Positions 1 to 9,700 are shown, numbered from the stretch's first letter. The stretch is 64,000 nucleotides of DNA from JAWLDA01 sp041686855 (GCA_041686855.1 JAWLDA010000002.1:372001-436000); one strand, 5' to 3'. Translations and numbers: made by a program. Notes: generated by a model from the letters alone, not told the origin.

Positions 1-1472
1 CCTCCGGTGACCGCACCGTATGCATCTACCCTTCCCCAACCTACTTTCGGGTCAAACTCATCCTGGGAGCGCTGGGCCGTAATCTCAAGAGTACGCATCA
101 CGTCGGCGGGATCGGTGATCGCGCCGCGTGCCAACATTAGCGCTACGATTCCGGTCACGTGGGGGGCGGCGAAGGAAGTGCCGCTTCGGCCGCAATATCC
201 ACCACCAGCATCGAGTCCCAAAATCTTACGGTTCGACGTTTTCGAAATCTCACACGGATCCTCCGACGAAAGTATATTCTCGCCACCGGGAGCAATCACG
301 TTCAAGTCTTGGCCATGGCTTGAGTAGCTGGCCAACGAGCCATTAACGGTACTAGCTCCCACTGCGATGGTTGTGGGATGGTTTGCTGGCCAAATTACTG
401 CGCCGCTATAGTTTCCAGCTGCCGCAATCACCGGGACGCCCATATCCCAAGCTCTCTCAAGTGCATTCCCAATGATTTCGGGAGCGCCAGGACATATTGT
501 TAGATCCGTGCAAGTGTCTCCCAAGCTGAGGTTCATTACATTGGCGCCGTTTTTTAGAGCCCAGTCGATCGCGCGTGCCAGTGTCTCAACTTTGGCCGCA
601 GGGTCCTCATTCCCGAACACCCTAATCGGCATTAGACGGACCGTGCCCCGCGCCACACCAGCGACGCCCTTTCCATTATTGGTCAATGCACCGATTATAC
701 CGGCCACCATTGTGCCATGAAAATACGCCTTTCCGGATCCGGGATCACGGTATCCATACGGTTCGCCAACATCACTGGTGGTAAAGTCCCAACCGTCGAC
801 CCAGAGGTCAGGATCATTTAAATCTTCGTGGTGAAAGTTGATGCCGGAGTCGATAACGGCTACGGTCACCTGGCGGTTTTGCAAATTTACACCAAGCCTG
901 GTTGCCGCCCCCCATGCAAGGGTGGCTTGTATCTGTTCAAGTGCCCATTGTTCGTTGGCATGTAAATCATTTGGTTCTGGGTTCGACGATAATGGTGCGA
1001 CAACTCCGTTGATTTCTACACTAATTGCTTCACGGTATCCCCTAAGGCGGTCTTTTGCCTTCTTGAGATCCGTACCATTCGCTAAAACCAAGTGAAAATC
1101 TGGGACCGAGGAGCGCAAATAGCGAAAACCACTCTCTCTTGCAATCTCTCGCACGCGGGCGGCGGAGGTGCCCGAGCGGACACGTACAATGAACTCGTTG
1201 CTAGTCGTCTCAAAGTCCCCGTCCCACGCTGCCGGTCTTATGCCCGCCGACGGGCCCGACACACTCGTGATGGAGCTCGACTGTAACGAGGTCGTGACCG
1301 CCGCCGCGGCGGCCCCTCCAGAGTCAATGCGTACGATGCCCGAGACTGAGCCGAGACGACCGCTCGAGCCCATCCCGAAGCATCCGGAAAAGAAGAGCAT
1401 GACACATAGAGCGACCGCCCAATAGGCGCCACGGTGTCGAATGTAACGTGTGTAACCGAGCTGCGCCCTCAC
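1..1472 (-). CDS. Subtilisin-like (S8) serine protease, predicted lipoprotein, 3' end outside window
   Basis: Predicted cell-surface serine endopeptidase. Reading from a GTG at 1472, a hydrophobic segment (about residues 16-30) ends in FFSGC, a plausible lipobox with Cys31. A propeptide-like region (about 75-145) follows, then the peptidase S8 triad: Asp208 in VIDSGI, His252 in HGTMVAG, Ser433 in GTSFAAPH. The oxyanion Asn lies in AAAGN. The frame is open to base 1, so at least 490 residues are present and the C-terminus is missing. The GTG start overlaps the stop of moaD-moaE (GTGA), which fixes the start and implies translational coupling. The coding sequence looks richer in A/T-ending codons than its neighbours, possibly a sign of separate ancestry (by eye). 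Family assignment is secure; the substrate is unknown. Confidence 0.9.
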   Translation of the reverse strand, partial: MRAQLGYTRYIRHRGAYWAVALCVMLFFSGCFGMGSSGRLGSVSGIVRIDSGGAAAAAVTTSLQSSSITSVSGPSAGIRPAAWDGDFETTSNEFIVRVRSGTSAARVREIARESGFRYLRSSVPDFHLVLANGTDLKKAKDRLRGYREAISVEINGVVAPLSSNPEPNDLHANEQWALEQIQATLAWGAATRLGVNLQNRQVTVAVIDSGINFHHEDLNDPDLWVDGWDFTTSDVGEPYGYRDPGSGKAYFHGTMVAGIIGALTNNGKGVAGVARGTVRLMPIRVFGNEDPAAKVETLARAIDWALKNGANVMNLSLGDTCTDLTICPGAPEIIGNALERAWDMGVPVIAAAGNYSGAVIWPANHPTTIAVGASTVNGSLASYSSHGQDLNVIAPGGENILSSEDPCEISKTSNRKILGLDAGGGYCGRSGTSFAAPHVTGIVALMLARGAITDPADVMRTLEITAQRSQDEFDPKVGWGRVDAYGAVTG

Positions 1473-2158
1473 GCGTGGATCCCGACCCACGATTCGCCAT
1501 CGTCCCAAATCTCTTTTTTCCAAATAGGCACCCGCTCTTTTAGAGTATCGATGCCGAAGCGCGCAGCTTCAAAGGCCTCACCCCGATGAGGCGTCGCCAC
1601 GGCGACAATCACACTGGCCTCTCCGATACCGAGCTCGCCCACGCGATGGCCGAGCGCGATACGAGCCTGCGGCCACCGTTGTTTCATATCGTCTGCAACT
1701 CGCCGCATCTCCTCCGCGGCCATTGCTTCGTATGCCTCGTAGTGTAAATAAACCGTGCGTTTATCGTCGGTAAACTCCCGGACGACGCCGACAAACAGGG
1801 CGACAGCTCCGCACTCAGGCGATACGACACGGCGCTGGTACGTATCGGCGCTCAGCGGCTCTGTCGTGATCTCGATGAACGGAAGCTCTTCGCCCGCACC
1901 ATGCGTGTCGTCCTCCCCTCCGGAGACCGGGGGGATGATGGCAACCTCATCGCCCTCTTGAATCACTTCGCTCCAGGGTACATACTCGCGGTTGACCGCC
2001 AGCCGCAAAGAGCCTCGCACCGCGTCCACACGGGGCACGACTTGGACGAGAGCGGCCAAAACATCTTCGCCGGTCCCGGCCGGTGGAATTGAGACGTCAA
2101 TCTCGTTCGCCTGTGCCCAATCCGCCAGAACTGCAAAGAGTCGCACTCGCACTTTCAC
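1469..2158 (-). CDS. Fused molybdopterin synthase MoaD-MoaE
   Basis: Molybdopterin synthase converts cyclic pyranopterin monophosphate to molybdopterin using a thiocarboxylate on the small subunit. Residues 1-81 form a MoaD ubiquitin-like domain ending in SGG (Gly80-Gly81). Residues about 93-229 form MoaE, with the conserved PHRGEAF and VPIWKKE motifs that carry the active-site lysines. MoaD is normally a separate protein whose C-terminal Gly-Gly must be free to be activated, so the internal Gly-Gly implies cleavage after Gly81, as known for the fused MoaX of Mycobacterium tuberculosis. No other molybdenum cofactor gene is in the window. The stop overlaps the start of the downstream protease gene by four bases. 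Confidence 0.93.
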   Translation of the reverse strand: MKVRVRLFAVLADWAQANEIDVSIPPAGTGEDVLAALVQVVPRVDAVRGSLRLAVNREYVPWSEVIQEGDEVAIIPPVSGGEDDTHGAGEELPFIEITTEPLSADTYQRRVVSPECGAVALFVGVVREFTDDKRTVYLHYEAYEAMAAEEMRRVADDMKQRWPQARIALGHRVGELGIGEASVIVAVATPHRGEAFEAARFGIDTLKERVPIWKKEIWDDGESWVGIHA

Positions 2159-2185
2159 GAAACGCCCGCCTCCTTAAACCCCGAG

Positions 2186-2836
2186 TCACCGCTGCAAACT
2201 CCGAGCGGCGGCGACTGCTTCGACGAGTCGGCGAGCCCGATCCTGCACCGCCTGCATTCGTCCGTTTTGGGGATCATCCCGTATCAAGCTGGCACCGACT
2301 CCAACTGCAAAAGCGCCAGCCTCAATGAAGCGTGCGACATTCTCCTCGTTAATCCCTCCGGTGGGAATGATGGGAATGTGCGGGAGGGGGGCACGCACCT
2401 GCTTGATAAACTCAGTACCCAGTACGTTCGCTGGGAAAAGTTTTACCGCAAGAGCGCCCGCCTCAGCGGCGTTAACCATCTCAGTCGGAGTCATCACGCC
2501 GGGAATAGCGATCCGCCCGTAGCGGTTTGCAGTCTTTATCACATCGACGTTGAGGTTGGGCGCAAAGAGGAACTGCGCCCCAGCTCTAATCGCCGCCGCC
2601 GCCGCCGGAGCGTCTAACACTGTCCCCGCTCCTACCATTACATCGTTGGGCATCTCCTGGGCGAGCGTCTCGATCGTCTCGAGAGCTCCGGGAGAATCGA
2701 CTGTCACCTCGACGACACGTATCCCCTCTTTGTACAGGGCTTTGGCTGTCTGAACCGCCACATCTGGAGGAAGTGCTCGAAAGACGACAATAATTCCTGA
2801 TTGGTGTATCGCTTCTAAGTTGCGACTTACACTCAT
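2186..2836 (-). CDS. eda: KDPG/KHG aldolase
   Basis: Class I aldolase cleaving 2-keto-3-deoxy-6-phosphogluconate to pyruvate and glyceraldehyde 3-phosphate (Entner-Doudoroff or hexuronate catabolism), cytosolic. The 216-residue TIM barrel shows Glu43 in VVEVT and the Schiff-base lysine Lys132 in VKLFPAN, plus the glycine-rich phosphate site PTGGI. Length is normal for Eda. It lies just upstream of moaD-moaE on the same strand (27-base gap), but no other sugar-acid gene is present, so its pathway cannot be settled from context. Confidence 0.93.
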   Translation of the reverse strand: MSVSRNLEAIHQSGIIVVFRALPPDVAVQTAKALYKEGIRVVEVTVDSPGALETIETLAQEMPNDVMVGAGTVLDAPAAAAAIRAGAQFLFAPNLNVDVIKTANRYGRIAIPGVMTPTEMVNAAEAGALAVKLFPANVLGTEFIKQVRAPLPHIPIIPTGGINEENVARFIEAGAFAVGVGASLIRDDPQNGRMQAVQDRARRLVEAVAAARSLQR

Positions 2837-2958
2837 TTCGGACCGCTCCTTCCGAGGATAAGTTTCGTTGAGTAACCAGGAATCCCCCTTCTTAGAAGGG
2901 AAAGTAACGCGCGATTGCGCGACGCCCAGGATCTAAATTTTCAGGAGGTGTCCTCACG

Positions 2959-4290
2959 TTGAGCGAACGTCCGTGGTATCAGCGTGGACCCGCAAAGGGA
3001 GAGGGTGCCTGGGCCAAAGAGCCCCGCCGAGTCACCCCAATTGGAGCAGCTCACGGTGAACCGGTGGGAATCTATCTGGGTAGCGAGGCGATGGAGCTCG
3101 TCGACGAGGCGATTGCAGCCTCGAGCGATCAAACGGTGACAGGGCTTCTTCTCGGTCACACTCTGCACAGTGGCGAGCGGCCTTTCCTCCTCGTCACCAG
3201 TCTCCTCACTGCGCCCCAAACGCCTCACGATGATGACCTCTTCTTCACCCCGTCCCAGTTGGATGATTTAGAGAAGGATTGGGCCCAGAGCGACCCGGAG
3301 AGCATCGTCGTCGGGTGGTTTCACGGGCGCCCTGGTCGAGGGGCCCAAACGATCTCTTTGCACGAGCGGCAGACCCACGAGCGTTTCTTCACCGCTCCGT
3401 GGCAGATCGCCCTTCTCATCGATACGCATCAAAAATCTTCGACACTCTACCAATGGCGCGGCGTGAGGCTCGAGCCCTGCGAAGCGTTTTACTTCTGGAA
3501 CACGCACCAGGAGCCGCCGGCGACCCTGCTTGAAACTCCGGAGCCTCCAACAGAGATCGTCTTTCAAACGGCTGCGACTCTGGAAACCGCACCCGCCGCA
3601 CCCGCGAGAGCCTCTAAGCTTCCTGCACGCCGGAGGTGGCTATGGATCGCCTTGGGCGTGTTCCTGATTTATCTATTGATTCCTGGAGCTCCTGGGAGCC
3701 TTTCGTGGATGAGAGCTGAGTACGCCGAAAACCGGGACGAGCTCAAACAGCTCGAGCAAAGCCTCACCACTCTTCAACAAGAGACGACGACCCTCGAGTC
3801 CATCGCAGACGTAACCGTCCCGATTGGATCCGAGTCCGCCAATAGTCTCCAAGAGTCTCTAGAGCCGGGCGCTTCTCGCAGCGAGGCGACAGAGTCGTCG
3901 AGCCAAACCGAGAATGCTCAGAAACAGCCGGCTCCTTCAAGTGAGTTGGAGTTTGGGGAATCGTCGGATGCTGCTCAGGAGTCGACGTCTTCCGGCCAAG
4001 GGGCGGAGGCCACGAACGGGGTAGCGGCTACTACTGGGGCCTCTCAGCCTGCGACCGAGAGCTCCGCCCTCAATTCGACGGGACCGCTCTTATCGCAGCG
4101 AGCCCAGGAGGGGTCGGCTGCTTCGGCCACTGACCCGAGAAATGAGTACGTCATTCAAGAAGGCGATACGATGTGGCGGATCAGTTCCGATCTTTTAGGG
4201 AGTCCAACGTCGTACCGATCTCTGGCTGAACAGAACGACATTGAGGATCCGGATCGCATCTTCCCCGGCCAGCGCCTGCAGGTACCGTAA
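2959..4290 (+). CDS. JAB/MPN-like domain - transmembrane - LysM protein
   Basis: A 443-residue single-pass membrane protein of unusual build. Residues about 35-175 read like a JAB/MPN domain: TGLLLG, then VGWFHGRPGRG, S133 and the THERFFTAPWQIAL stretch. The metal site is degenerate: HxH is HGR (122-124), the usual Asp after Ser is Glu136, and the upstream Glu is missing, so peptidase activity is unlikely. RRR precedes a helix at 227-242, putting the N-terminus in the cytosol. Outside follow a coiled coil (257-283), a Ser/Glu/Ala-rich linker (290-392) and a C-terminal LysM domain (396-442) expected to bind peptidoglycan. Start is TTG, supported by AGGAGGTG at 2943-2950. Function is unknown; the build suggests linking a cytosolic partner to the cell wall. 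Confidence 0.85.
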   Translation: MSERPWYQRGPAKGEGAWAKEPRRVTPIGAAHGEPVGIYLGSEAMELVDEAIAASSDQTVTGLLLGHTLHSGERPFLLVTSLLTAPQTPHDDDLFFTPSQLDDLEKDWAQSDPESIVVGWFHGRPGRGAQTISLHERQTHERFFTAPWQIALLIDTHQKSSTLYQWRGVRLEPCEAFYFWNTHQEPPATLLETPEPPTEIVFQTAATLETAPAAPARASKLPARRRWLWIALGVFLIYLLIPGAPGSLSWMRAEYAENRDELKQLEQSLTTLQQETTTLESIADVTVPIGSESANSLQESLEPGASRSEATESSSQTENAQKQPAPSSELEFGESSDAAQESTSSGQGAEATNGVAATTGASQPATESSALNSTGPLLSQRAQEGSAASATDPRNEYVIQEGDTMWRISSDLLGSPTSYRSLAEQNDIEDPDRIFPGQRLQVP

Positions 4291-4315
4291 CCCACATACG
4301 GGCACTGCCCTTCGG

Positions 4316-4885
4316 TTACGGCGCCGCCTTTACCGTCTCAGGCGCGCCGAGGATAGCCAGACGGTCCATGGGCCAATAGCGAATCAGCGCTCGACCGACC
4401 ACTAGCTCACGCGGCACGTAGCCTACCAATGGGTTGCGGCTATCTTGAGAGTTGTTGCGGTTATCCCCAAGGACGAAATAGTGATCGTTGGGGACGACAT
4501 ACTCCCCGTAGTGGCCCAAGATTCCGCTATTGATGTACTCCTCAACCAGAGGTTGCTGGTTTACGTACACTCGACCGTGTTGAATCTCGATCTCATCCCC
4601 GGGAAGTCCAATGACACGCTTGATGAAGTAATGGCTCGGTTCTGCCGGATAACGAAAGACGATGATGTCGCCCCGATTGGGCTCGCGAAACCGGTAGGTG
4701 AGTTTGTCGACGATCAGTCGCTCACCGCCATGTAGCGTCGGCAGCATCGAAGGACCGTCCACCGTAAAAGCTCGACCAACAAAGAGCATGATCAACGCGG
4801 CTAAGAGGACCGCCCCGACGACCGTCTCTACGTACTCTCGCAGCGTGTTCCCCCGCTTCACCCGTTTGATCTCGGGTGCACTCAC
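4316..4885 (-). CDS. lepB: Signal peptidase I
   Basis: Membrane-anchored peptidase that removes signal peptides from Sec/Tat substrates. One N-terminal helix (VVGAVLLAALIMLFVGRAF) precedes the catalytic Ser in GPSMLPTL. The general-base Lys is in FIKRVIGLPGD, and the family box GDNRNNSQDSR is present. The GTG at 4885 is preferred because GGAGGTGA (4891-4898) lies at normal distance; an in-frame GTG at 4894 overlaps that ribosome site. It converges on the JAB-LysM gene with 25 bases between stops. An inverted-repeat element lies upstream (4945-5013). Confidence 0.93.
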   Translation of the reverse strand: MSAPEIKRVKRGNTLREYVETVVGAVLLAALIMLFVGRAFTVDGPSMLPTLHGGERLIVDKLTYRFREPNRGDIIVFRYPAEPSHYFIKRVIGLPGDEIEIQHGRVYVNQQPLVEEYINSGILGHYGEYVVPNDHYFVLGDNRNNSQDSRNPLVGYVPRELVVGRALIRYWPMDRLAILGAPETVKAAP

Positions 4886-4944
4886 ACGCGTCACCTCCGA
4901 AGCATACTCTCCGGAGAGAATCTCCTAAAGAGCTAAGAGCGTGG

Positions 4945-5013
4945 GGATTTTTTCGTCTTCGAACGAGAAAAATCCTGCTCCTCCAGGAGTTGGCTCCTGA
5001 AGTTGCAGGATTT
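4945..5013 (-). ncRNA. Two overlapping hairpins upstream of lepB (candidate RNA element)
   Basis: Read on the minus strand, AAATCCTGC (5013-5005) pairs with GCAGGATTT (4978-4970) and encloses CAGGAG/CTCCTG (4999-4994 with 4989-4984). A second hairpin pairs GGATTTTT (4975-4968) with AAAAATCC (4952-4945), extended by ACG/CGT around the loop. The two share bases 4970-4975, so they cannot form fully together. The element sits between the ypiB stop and lepB. It could be a leader switch, a processing signal or a dispersed intergenic repeat; no second copy was noticed in this window. Confidence 0.4.
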
Positions 5014-5079
5014 GGGATACACATGTTGCGCACGTTCGATTGGCTGCCTGTGTGCTTTGTGATGCACTCGGCGCCGGCG

Positions 5080-5682
5080 CTAAAAGTCCCAGAGGCAGCG
5101 GCGAACGATCTCGTTGTAAAGGGGCGCGACTCGCTCAAAACTCTCTCGGTCTCGATGCTGAAGGGCTCGATCGATCTCCTCTTTGAGCCGGATGGTGAGG
5201 ACGGCTAAGTCGACCTGCTCACTGACGATCTCTTCGATCATGGTCTCGATGCTCTCTTGAGCGTCAGGGCGCATTGGCAGCGCCGGGTTGGGTTCCACGA
5301 TCCGTTCGTACCAGGGAGGCGTTGGTCCCGCGAACGAGAAGACTACGTAGAGTCGCCCCTTAAACGCCTTTAGCGGCTCGATCGCCTCTAGCGGCTCGTT
5401 GATGCAGAGCGACCGATCTCGGCGGGTTTGGCGCACGAGCCTACCGTTGACAATGGACACCTCTTCACGCTGATGGGCGCCCAGTTCGAGCTCGAACCCA
5501 ACGCGCGGGCTGCCAAGCTCGGAGATAAGCATCGTGTTGGTCAAAAACTCTCGGCTTTGCACAAAGGTCATGCGTGCGGTCAACTCTTGGTTTTCGGCAA
5601 TGAAGCGCAGGAGAAACTTGCTCATGGGATGCTTTAAGGGTGCTCGACTAAAATGGAGGAGTGCCTCAGACTTGCTTCGCAT
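5080..5682 (-). CDS. YpiB/ReoY-like (UPF0302) protein with IDEAL domain
   Basis: About 200 residues. The first 130 resemble the YpiB/UPF0302 family (FLLRFIAENQEL, FVQSREFLTNTMLIS, then the IVEPNPALP segment). The last 35-40 residues read like an IDEAL domain (LKEEIDRALQHRDRESFERVAPLYNEI). In Listeria the homologue ReoY takes part in ClpCP-dependent turnover of MurA, the first committed enzyme of peptidoglycan synthesis; the same role here is inferred only. The ATG at 5682 has AGGTGG at suitable distance; an in-frame GTG at 5691 abuts that site. The family is typical of Bacillota and helps place the organism. Confidence 0.8.
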   Translation of the reverse strand: MRSKSEALLHFSRAPLKHPMSKFLLRFIAENQELTARMTFVQSREFLTNTMLISELGSPRVGFELELGAHQREEVSIVNGRLVRQTRRDRSLCINEPLEAIEPLKAFKGRLYVVFSFAGPTPPWYERIVEPNPALPMRPDAQESIETMIEEIVSEQVDLAVLTIRLKEEIDRALQHRDRESFERVAPLYNEIVRRCLWDF

Positions 5683-5837
5683 GCTCTTCACCCCACCTGT
5701 GAAGGCCTTCTGTTTGGTTCACATATATACGACGAGACGTCCCTTGAGATGACCAGAGTGTAGAGGCATTTTGTTGTGTTTGTTTCACGCCTAGTGTGAA
5801 CATTTTATTTCTATGTCGCCTGAGCTAGATCCTTCCG

Positions 5838-5858
5838 TTTAACACCAGTTTAACACCT
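5838..5858. repeat. Short direct repeat GTTTAACACC in the 5683-5913 intergenic region
   Basis: The divergent gap between ypiB (minus) and the MBL gene (plus) holds GTTTAACACCA followed at once by GTTTAACACC. An imperfect dyad TTCAC-N7-GTGAA lies 40 bases to the left (about 5797-5813). Both could be binding sites in a divergent promoter region. No convincing -35/-10 pair could be assigned. Confidence 0.3.
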
Positions 5859-5913
5859 CGCCTTCAGGGTTTACGTTTGATCTTAGAAGGCGATCGTTGG
5901 GAGTGAGCCATTC

Positions 5914-6672
5914 GTGCGTTTAGTCTTTTTGGGTACGGGGACGTCGCAGGGTGTCCCCGTCATCGGGTGCGAGTGCGCCGTCTGTTCGTCCGCCGACCCG
6001 AGAAACGTCCGCACTCGTCCCTCCGTATGGATCGAGAACGACGGTAAACACGTAGTGATTGACACCCCGGCCGAATTCCGTCTACAGGCGATTCGTCAAC
6101 GAATCCCGCGTCTCGACGCCTTGCTGTACACGCACGCCCACGCGGACCACATCTTTGGTATCGACGACATTCGGCGGTTTAACCAAATGCAACGCGAAGT
6201 GATTCCGCTGTACGCCTCGGAAGAGACCCTTGATGCGCTACATCGCATGTTCGGCTACATCTTTGATCGTTCCATTCAAAGTTGGGCTGTGCCCAAAGCC
6301 GATCCACGGCCGTTAAAAGGTCCATTCGACCTCTTTGGACTTACGGTGGAACCACTGCGTGTGTGGCACGGTCGCATGCCCGTCACGGCCTTCCGCATTG
6401 GGAAAGTGGCGTACGTCACCGACTGCAGCGATATCCCCGACGAGACCCGGGAGCGCCTCCATGGCCTCGATCTTTTGATTCTGGACGCTCTGCGCTATCG
6501 CCCCCATCCGACTCACCTATCGGTCGACCAAGCGCTAAAGGTCGTCGAAGAGTTGGCGCCCCGTCGTGCGCTCTTTACCCACCTTTGCCATGAGGTTGAG
6601 CATGCCGCGGCCGAAGCGGCGCTCCCGGAGAATGTCGGACTCGCGTACGACGGCCTCACCGTAGAGCTTTAG
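5914..6672 (+). CDS. PhnP-like MBL-fold metallo-hydrolase
   Basis: A 252-residue cytosolic metallo-beta-lactamase-fold phosphodiesterase. It shows the dimetal motif THAHADH (73-79), the N-terminal GTGTSQG loop, and Cys19, Cys21 and Cys24 in a CxCxxC cluster like the structural zinc site of PhnP (5-phosphoribosyl 1,2-cyclic phosphate phosphodiesterase). TDCSD and the C-terminal FTHLCHEV supply further ligands. No phosphonate (phn) gene is nearby, so the cyclic-phosphate substrate is inferred from family resemblance. Start is GTG with GGGAGTG about eight bases upstream. It converges on dnaE2 with 36 bases between them. Confidence 0.85.
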   Translation: MRLVFLGTGTSQGVPVIGCECAVCSSADPRNVRTRPSVWIENDGKHVVIDTPAEFRLQAIRQRIPRLDALLYTHAHADHIFGIDDIRRFNQMQREVIPLYASEETLDALHRMFGYIFDRSIQSWAVPKADPRPLKGPFDLFGLTVEPLRVWHGRMPVTAFRIGKVAYVTDCSDIPDETRERLHGLDLLILDALRYRPHPTHLSVDQALKVVEELAPRRALFTHLCHEVEHAAAEAALPENVGLAYDGLTVEL

Positions 6673-6708
6673 GACCGGGACAAGGGATCTGAGCAAGCGC
6701 TTTTCGGG

Positions 6709-9700
6709 CTAATGGAAGTCGTGGGAGACGGGCTCGGCCTGCCCCAAAGGTTCGTGGTCCCGTAGATCGACGAAGCGCTCCAACGGCCAGACATCAAACG
6801 CGAGGAAGCTTGTCGTTCCCTCTCCCTGTTGCACCTTCCCATAGGTGACAAGGAGCTTCTCCCCCCGGACGATCGATCGACGCTTCTCAACCAGATCCGG
6901 TCGGACGACGACGTTAAGCATCCCCGACTCGTCCTCCAAGAGAAGGAAGATAACGCCCGACGCCGTCTCCGGACGTTGACGCGCCACCACCAATCCGGCC
7001 ACGTAGGTGCGCGTCCCATGACGCGTCCGCTCGATCTGGTCGATGCGGAGAATCCCCCGCGGGATCTTGGGGCGCAAGATCCCAAGATAGTGCGCCCGCG
7101 TCGATAGGCCCGTCGCCCGGTAATCAGCGGCGGTCAGCTCCCACGCATCAAGGGGTGGCAACACCACCTCCGGGCTCGCCGGAGTGAGCGGCAGCCTCAT
7201 TTGCCGAGCCGTCTCCACCTTGGCGCGACTCGCCTCGCTCCCTTGCGCTTCGCTCTCTTTCGACGCCGAGTGTGCACTAGAGGATGCCACGCGTTCGGCC
7301 GGGATGTGCAATCCCAAATCCCACAGGAGCTCCCGCCTCCCGCGCCCCCAGACGTCAAAGACTCCGGCGTCGATCAACGCCTCCATTTTACGCCTGGGCA
7401 ACTCCACTCGGCGTTCCAGCTCAGCGATGGATTTAAAGGGCCCCGCTCGCTCTCGCTCGCGCACAATCGCCTGGGCATCTTTCGTCCCAAGTCCTTTCAC
7501 GTAGTTGAAGCCGATACGGACCCACGAACGACCGGCGCTGCATGTTATATCACTTTGGTTGATACACGGAGGCAACACTTCCACTCCGTGGCGGATCGCG
7601 TCTCGCACGATGACGTGTGGTGGGTAGAACCCCATGGGCTGACTGTTGAAGAGAGCGGCAGCGTAGGGGGCGGGATAGTACCGACGCAGCCAAGCCGATT
7701 GGTACGCCAAGACGGCGAAGGCAAACGAGTGCGACTTGGGAAAGCCAAACTGCGAGAAGGCGAGGATGCGCTCAAAGATTAAGTCGGCCGTCTCCTCAGG
7801 CACGCCCCTTTGGGCCGCTCCCTCACGGAAAGCCTGATGAAAGTGGCTGACCGCCTCCAATGAGCGCTTGCGCCCTAACGCCCGCCTCAACTGCTCCGCC
7901 TTTCCAGGTGTGAATCCCGCTAAATCGATCGCGACCTGGAGCACCTGATCTTGGTACAAAATGACGCCCAACGTCTCCTTGAGCGCCCGCTCCAGCAAGG
8001 GATGCTCGTACGTGCACACGTAATCTTCGCCGCGGCGAGCCGCCTCTCTTTGTGCTGTGCGTCGTTCGACGTAGGGATGAACGGCTCCGCCCACAATAGG
8101 CCCCGGTCGAATGATCGCCACTTCGATAGCCAACTCCTCCAAGCTGCGCGGCTGCGTGCGCGGGAGCATTTGCACTTGGGCCCGGCTCTCGATCTGAAAG
8201 ACGCCGACGGTATCCCCTCGACAAATTTGGTCGTACACCTCGTCGTCGTCAAAGGGAATGCGACTCAAATCGACGTGCTCCCCGCTACACTCGGCAATCC
8301 GCTCGACACACTCCTCGATCAATGAGAGCATGCCCAGCGCCAGGAAGTCCACTTTGATAAAGCGGGCGTCTTCGCACGAGTCTTTATCCCATTGGCAGAT
8401 GATCCGACCCGGCATGCGGGCCTTTTCGACCGGCACACACTCAACCAACGGGCGTGACGAGATAATCATTCCTCCGACGTGTTGCGAAATATGGCGAGGG
8501 AAGCCGGCAATCTCCTGCGCCAGTTCGATCAACTCACGCCACAGCGGAGCGTCGACGCGCTCTTTAAACTCGGGCAGAGCCTCCATCGCATCCTTGAGCT
8601 CCCCCGCTCCAGCTCGATCACTCAGCTTCGCCAACCGTTCAACCTCTGAAACGGGCAGCCCCAACGCCTTGCCCACATCCCGCACCGCACTGCGTAATCG
8701 ATACGTGGAAAAAGAGCACACCAACGCCACATGCTCCCGACCGTACCGCTCGTAAACCCTCAGGATCAGGCGCTCACGTATATCCCGGGCGAAGTCAAGG
8801 TCGATATCGGGGATCACCTGCAACTCTTCGGTCAAAAACCGATCGATGGAGAGCTCCGCTTTAATCGGGTCGACGTGTGAGAGTCCAATGAGGTAACAGA
8901 TGAGTGAACTGACGGAGCTGCCCCGTCCCCGACCCGGAGGAAGGTGCGCGTGGCGACGAGCCTCGCTGGACCCGCGAACCTCATTCGCCACCTCCTCTGC
9001 CAGTTGCATAAGATCGCGATAGACGAGGAAGAAGCCGCACAATCCGTGCCGCTCGACAAGTCTAAGCTCCTGCTGAAGCCGCTCTTTAGCCTGGCTCTGC
9101 GTCGTCGGATCGCTTCGGGCATACCGCTTGGCCAACGCCTCATGGCAGACCCGCGTCAGCGCCTCCTGCGCGCTCTCTCCCGTTTTGGCATCGTTGAAAT
9201 CCGGGAACGTATACCCCAGATCGGCCGTGATGTCGAAATGAGTACACCGCTCGGCGATCTCCAACGTCGCCTGCAAGGCCTGGGGGAGCTCCGCAAAGAG
9301 GTGCGCCATCTCCTCGGGGGACTTGAGGTAAAACTCCGAATTGGCTCGACGTTCACGGTGTGAGGCGTCGAGACTTTTGCGATGCTTGATAGCGACGAGG
9401 ACATCGTGCAGCCTGTGGCGGGAGCGCACGTGATAGTGAACATTGTTGGTCGCGACAACGGGCACTGCATACCGCCGACTCAGCTCCAGCAAGTGGCAAA
9501 TGCGATCGGTGTCACCCCGCACTCGGTTTTGCTGCAGCTCGATCCAGAGTCGATCGCCAAACACGTCTCGATACCGCTCAATCCATTGCCGCGCCTCCTT
9601 GAATTGACCTGCGTCAAGGTGAGATGCCAGTGCGCTCCGGCGACACCCTGTCAAGAGCAAAATCCCTTGAGCGTGAGCGGCCACCCGCTCCCAGGAGAGG

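Noticed and set aside
3416..3601. Short minus-strand frames within the JAB-LysM gene
   Set aside because: Shadows of the coding strand without start signals.
4722..5138. A 138-codon minus-strand frame overlapping lepB and ypiB ends
   Set aside because: It covers the hairpin element and conflicts with two well-supported genes.
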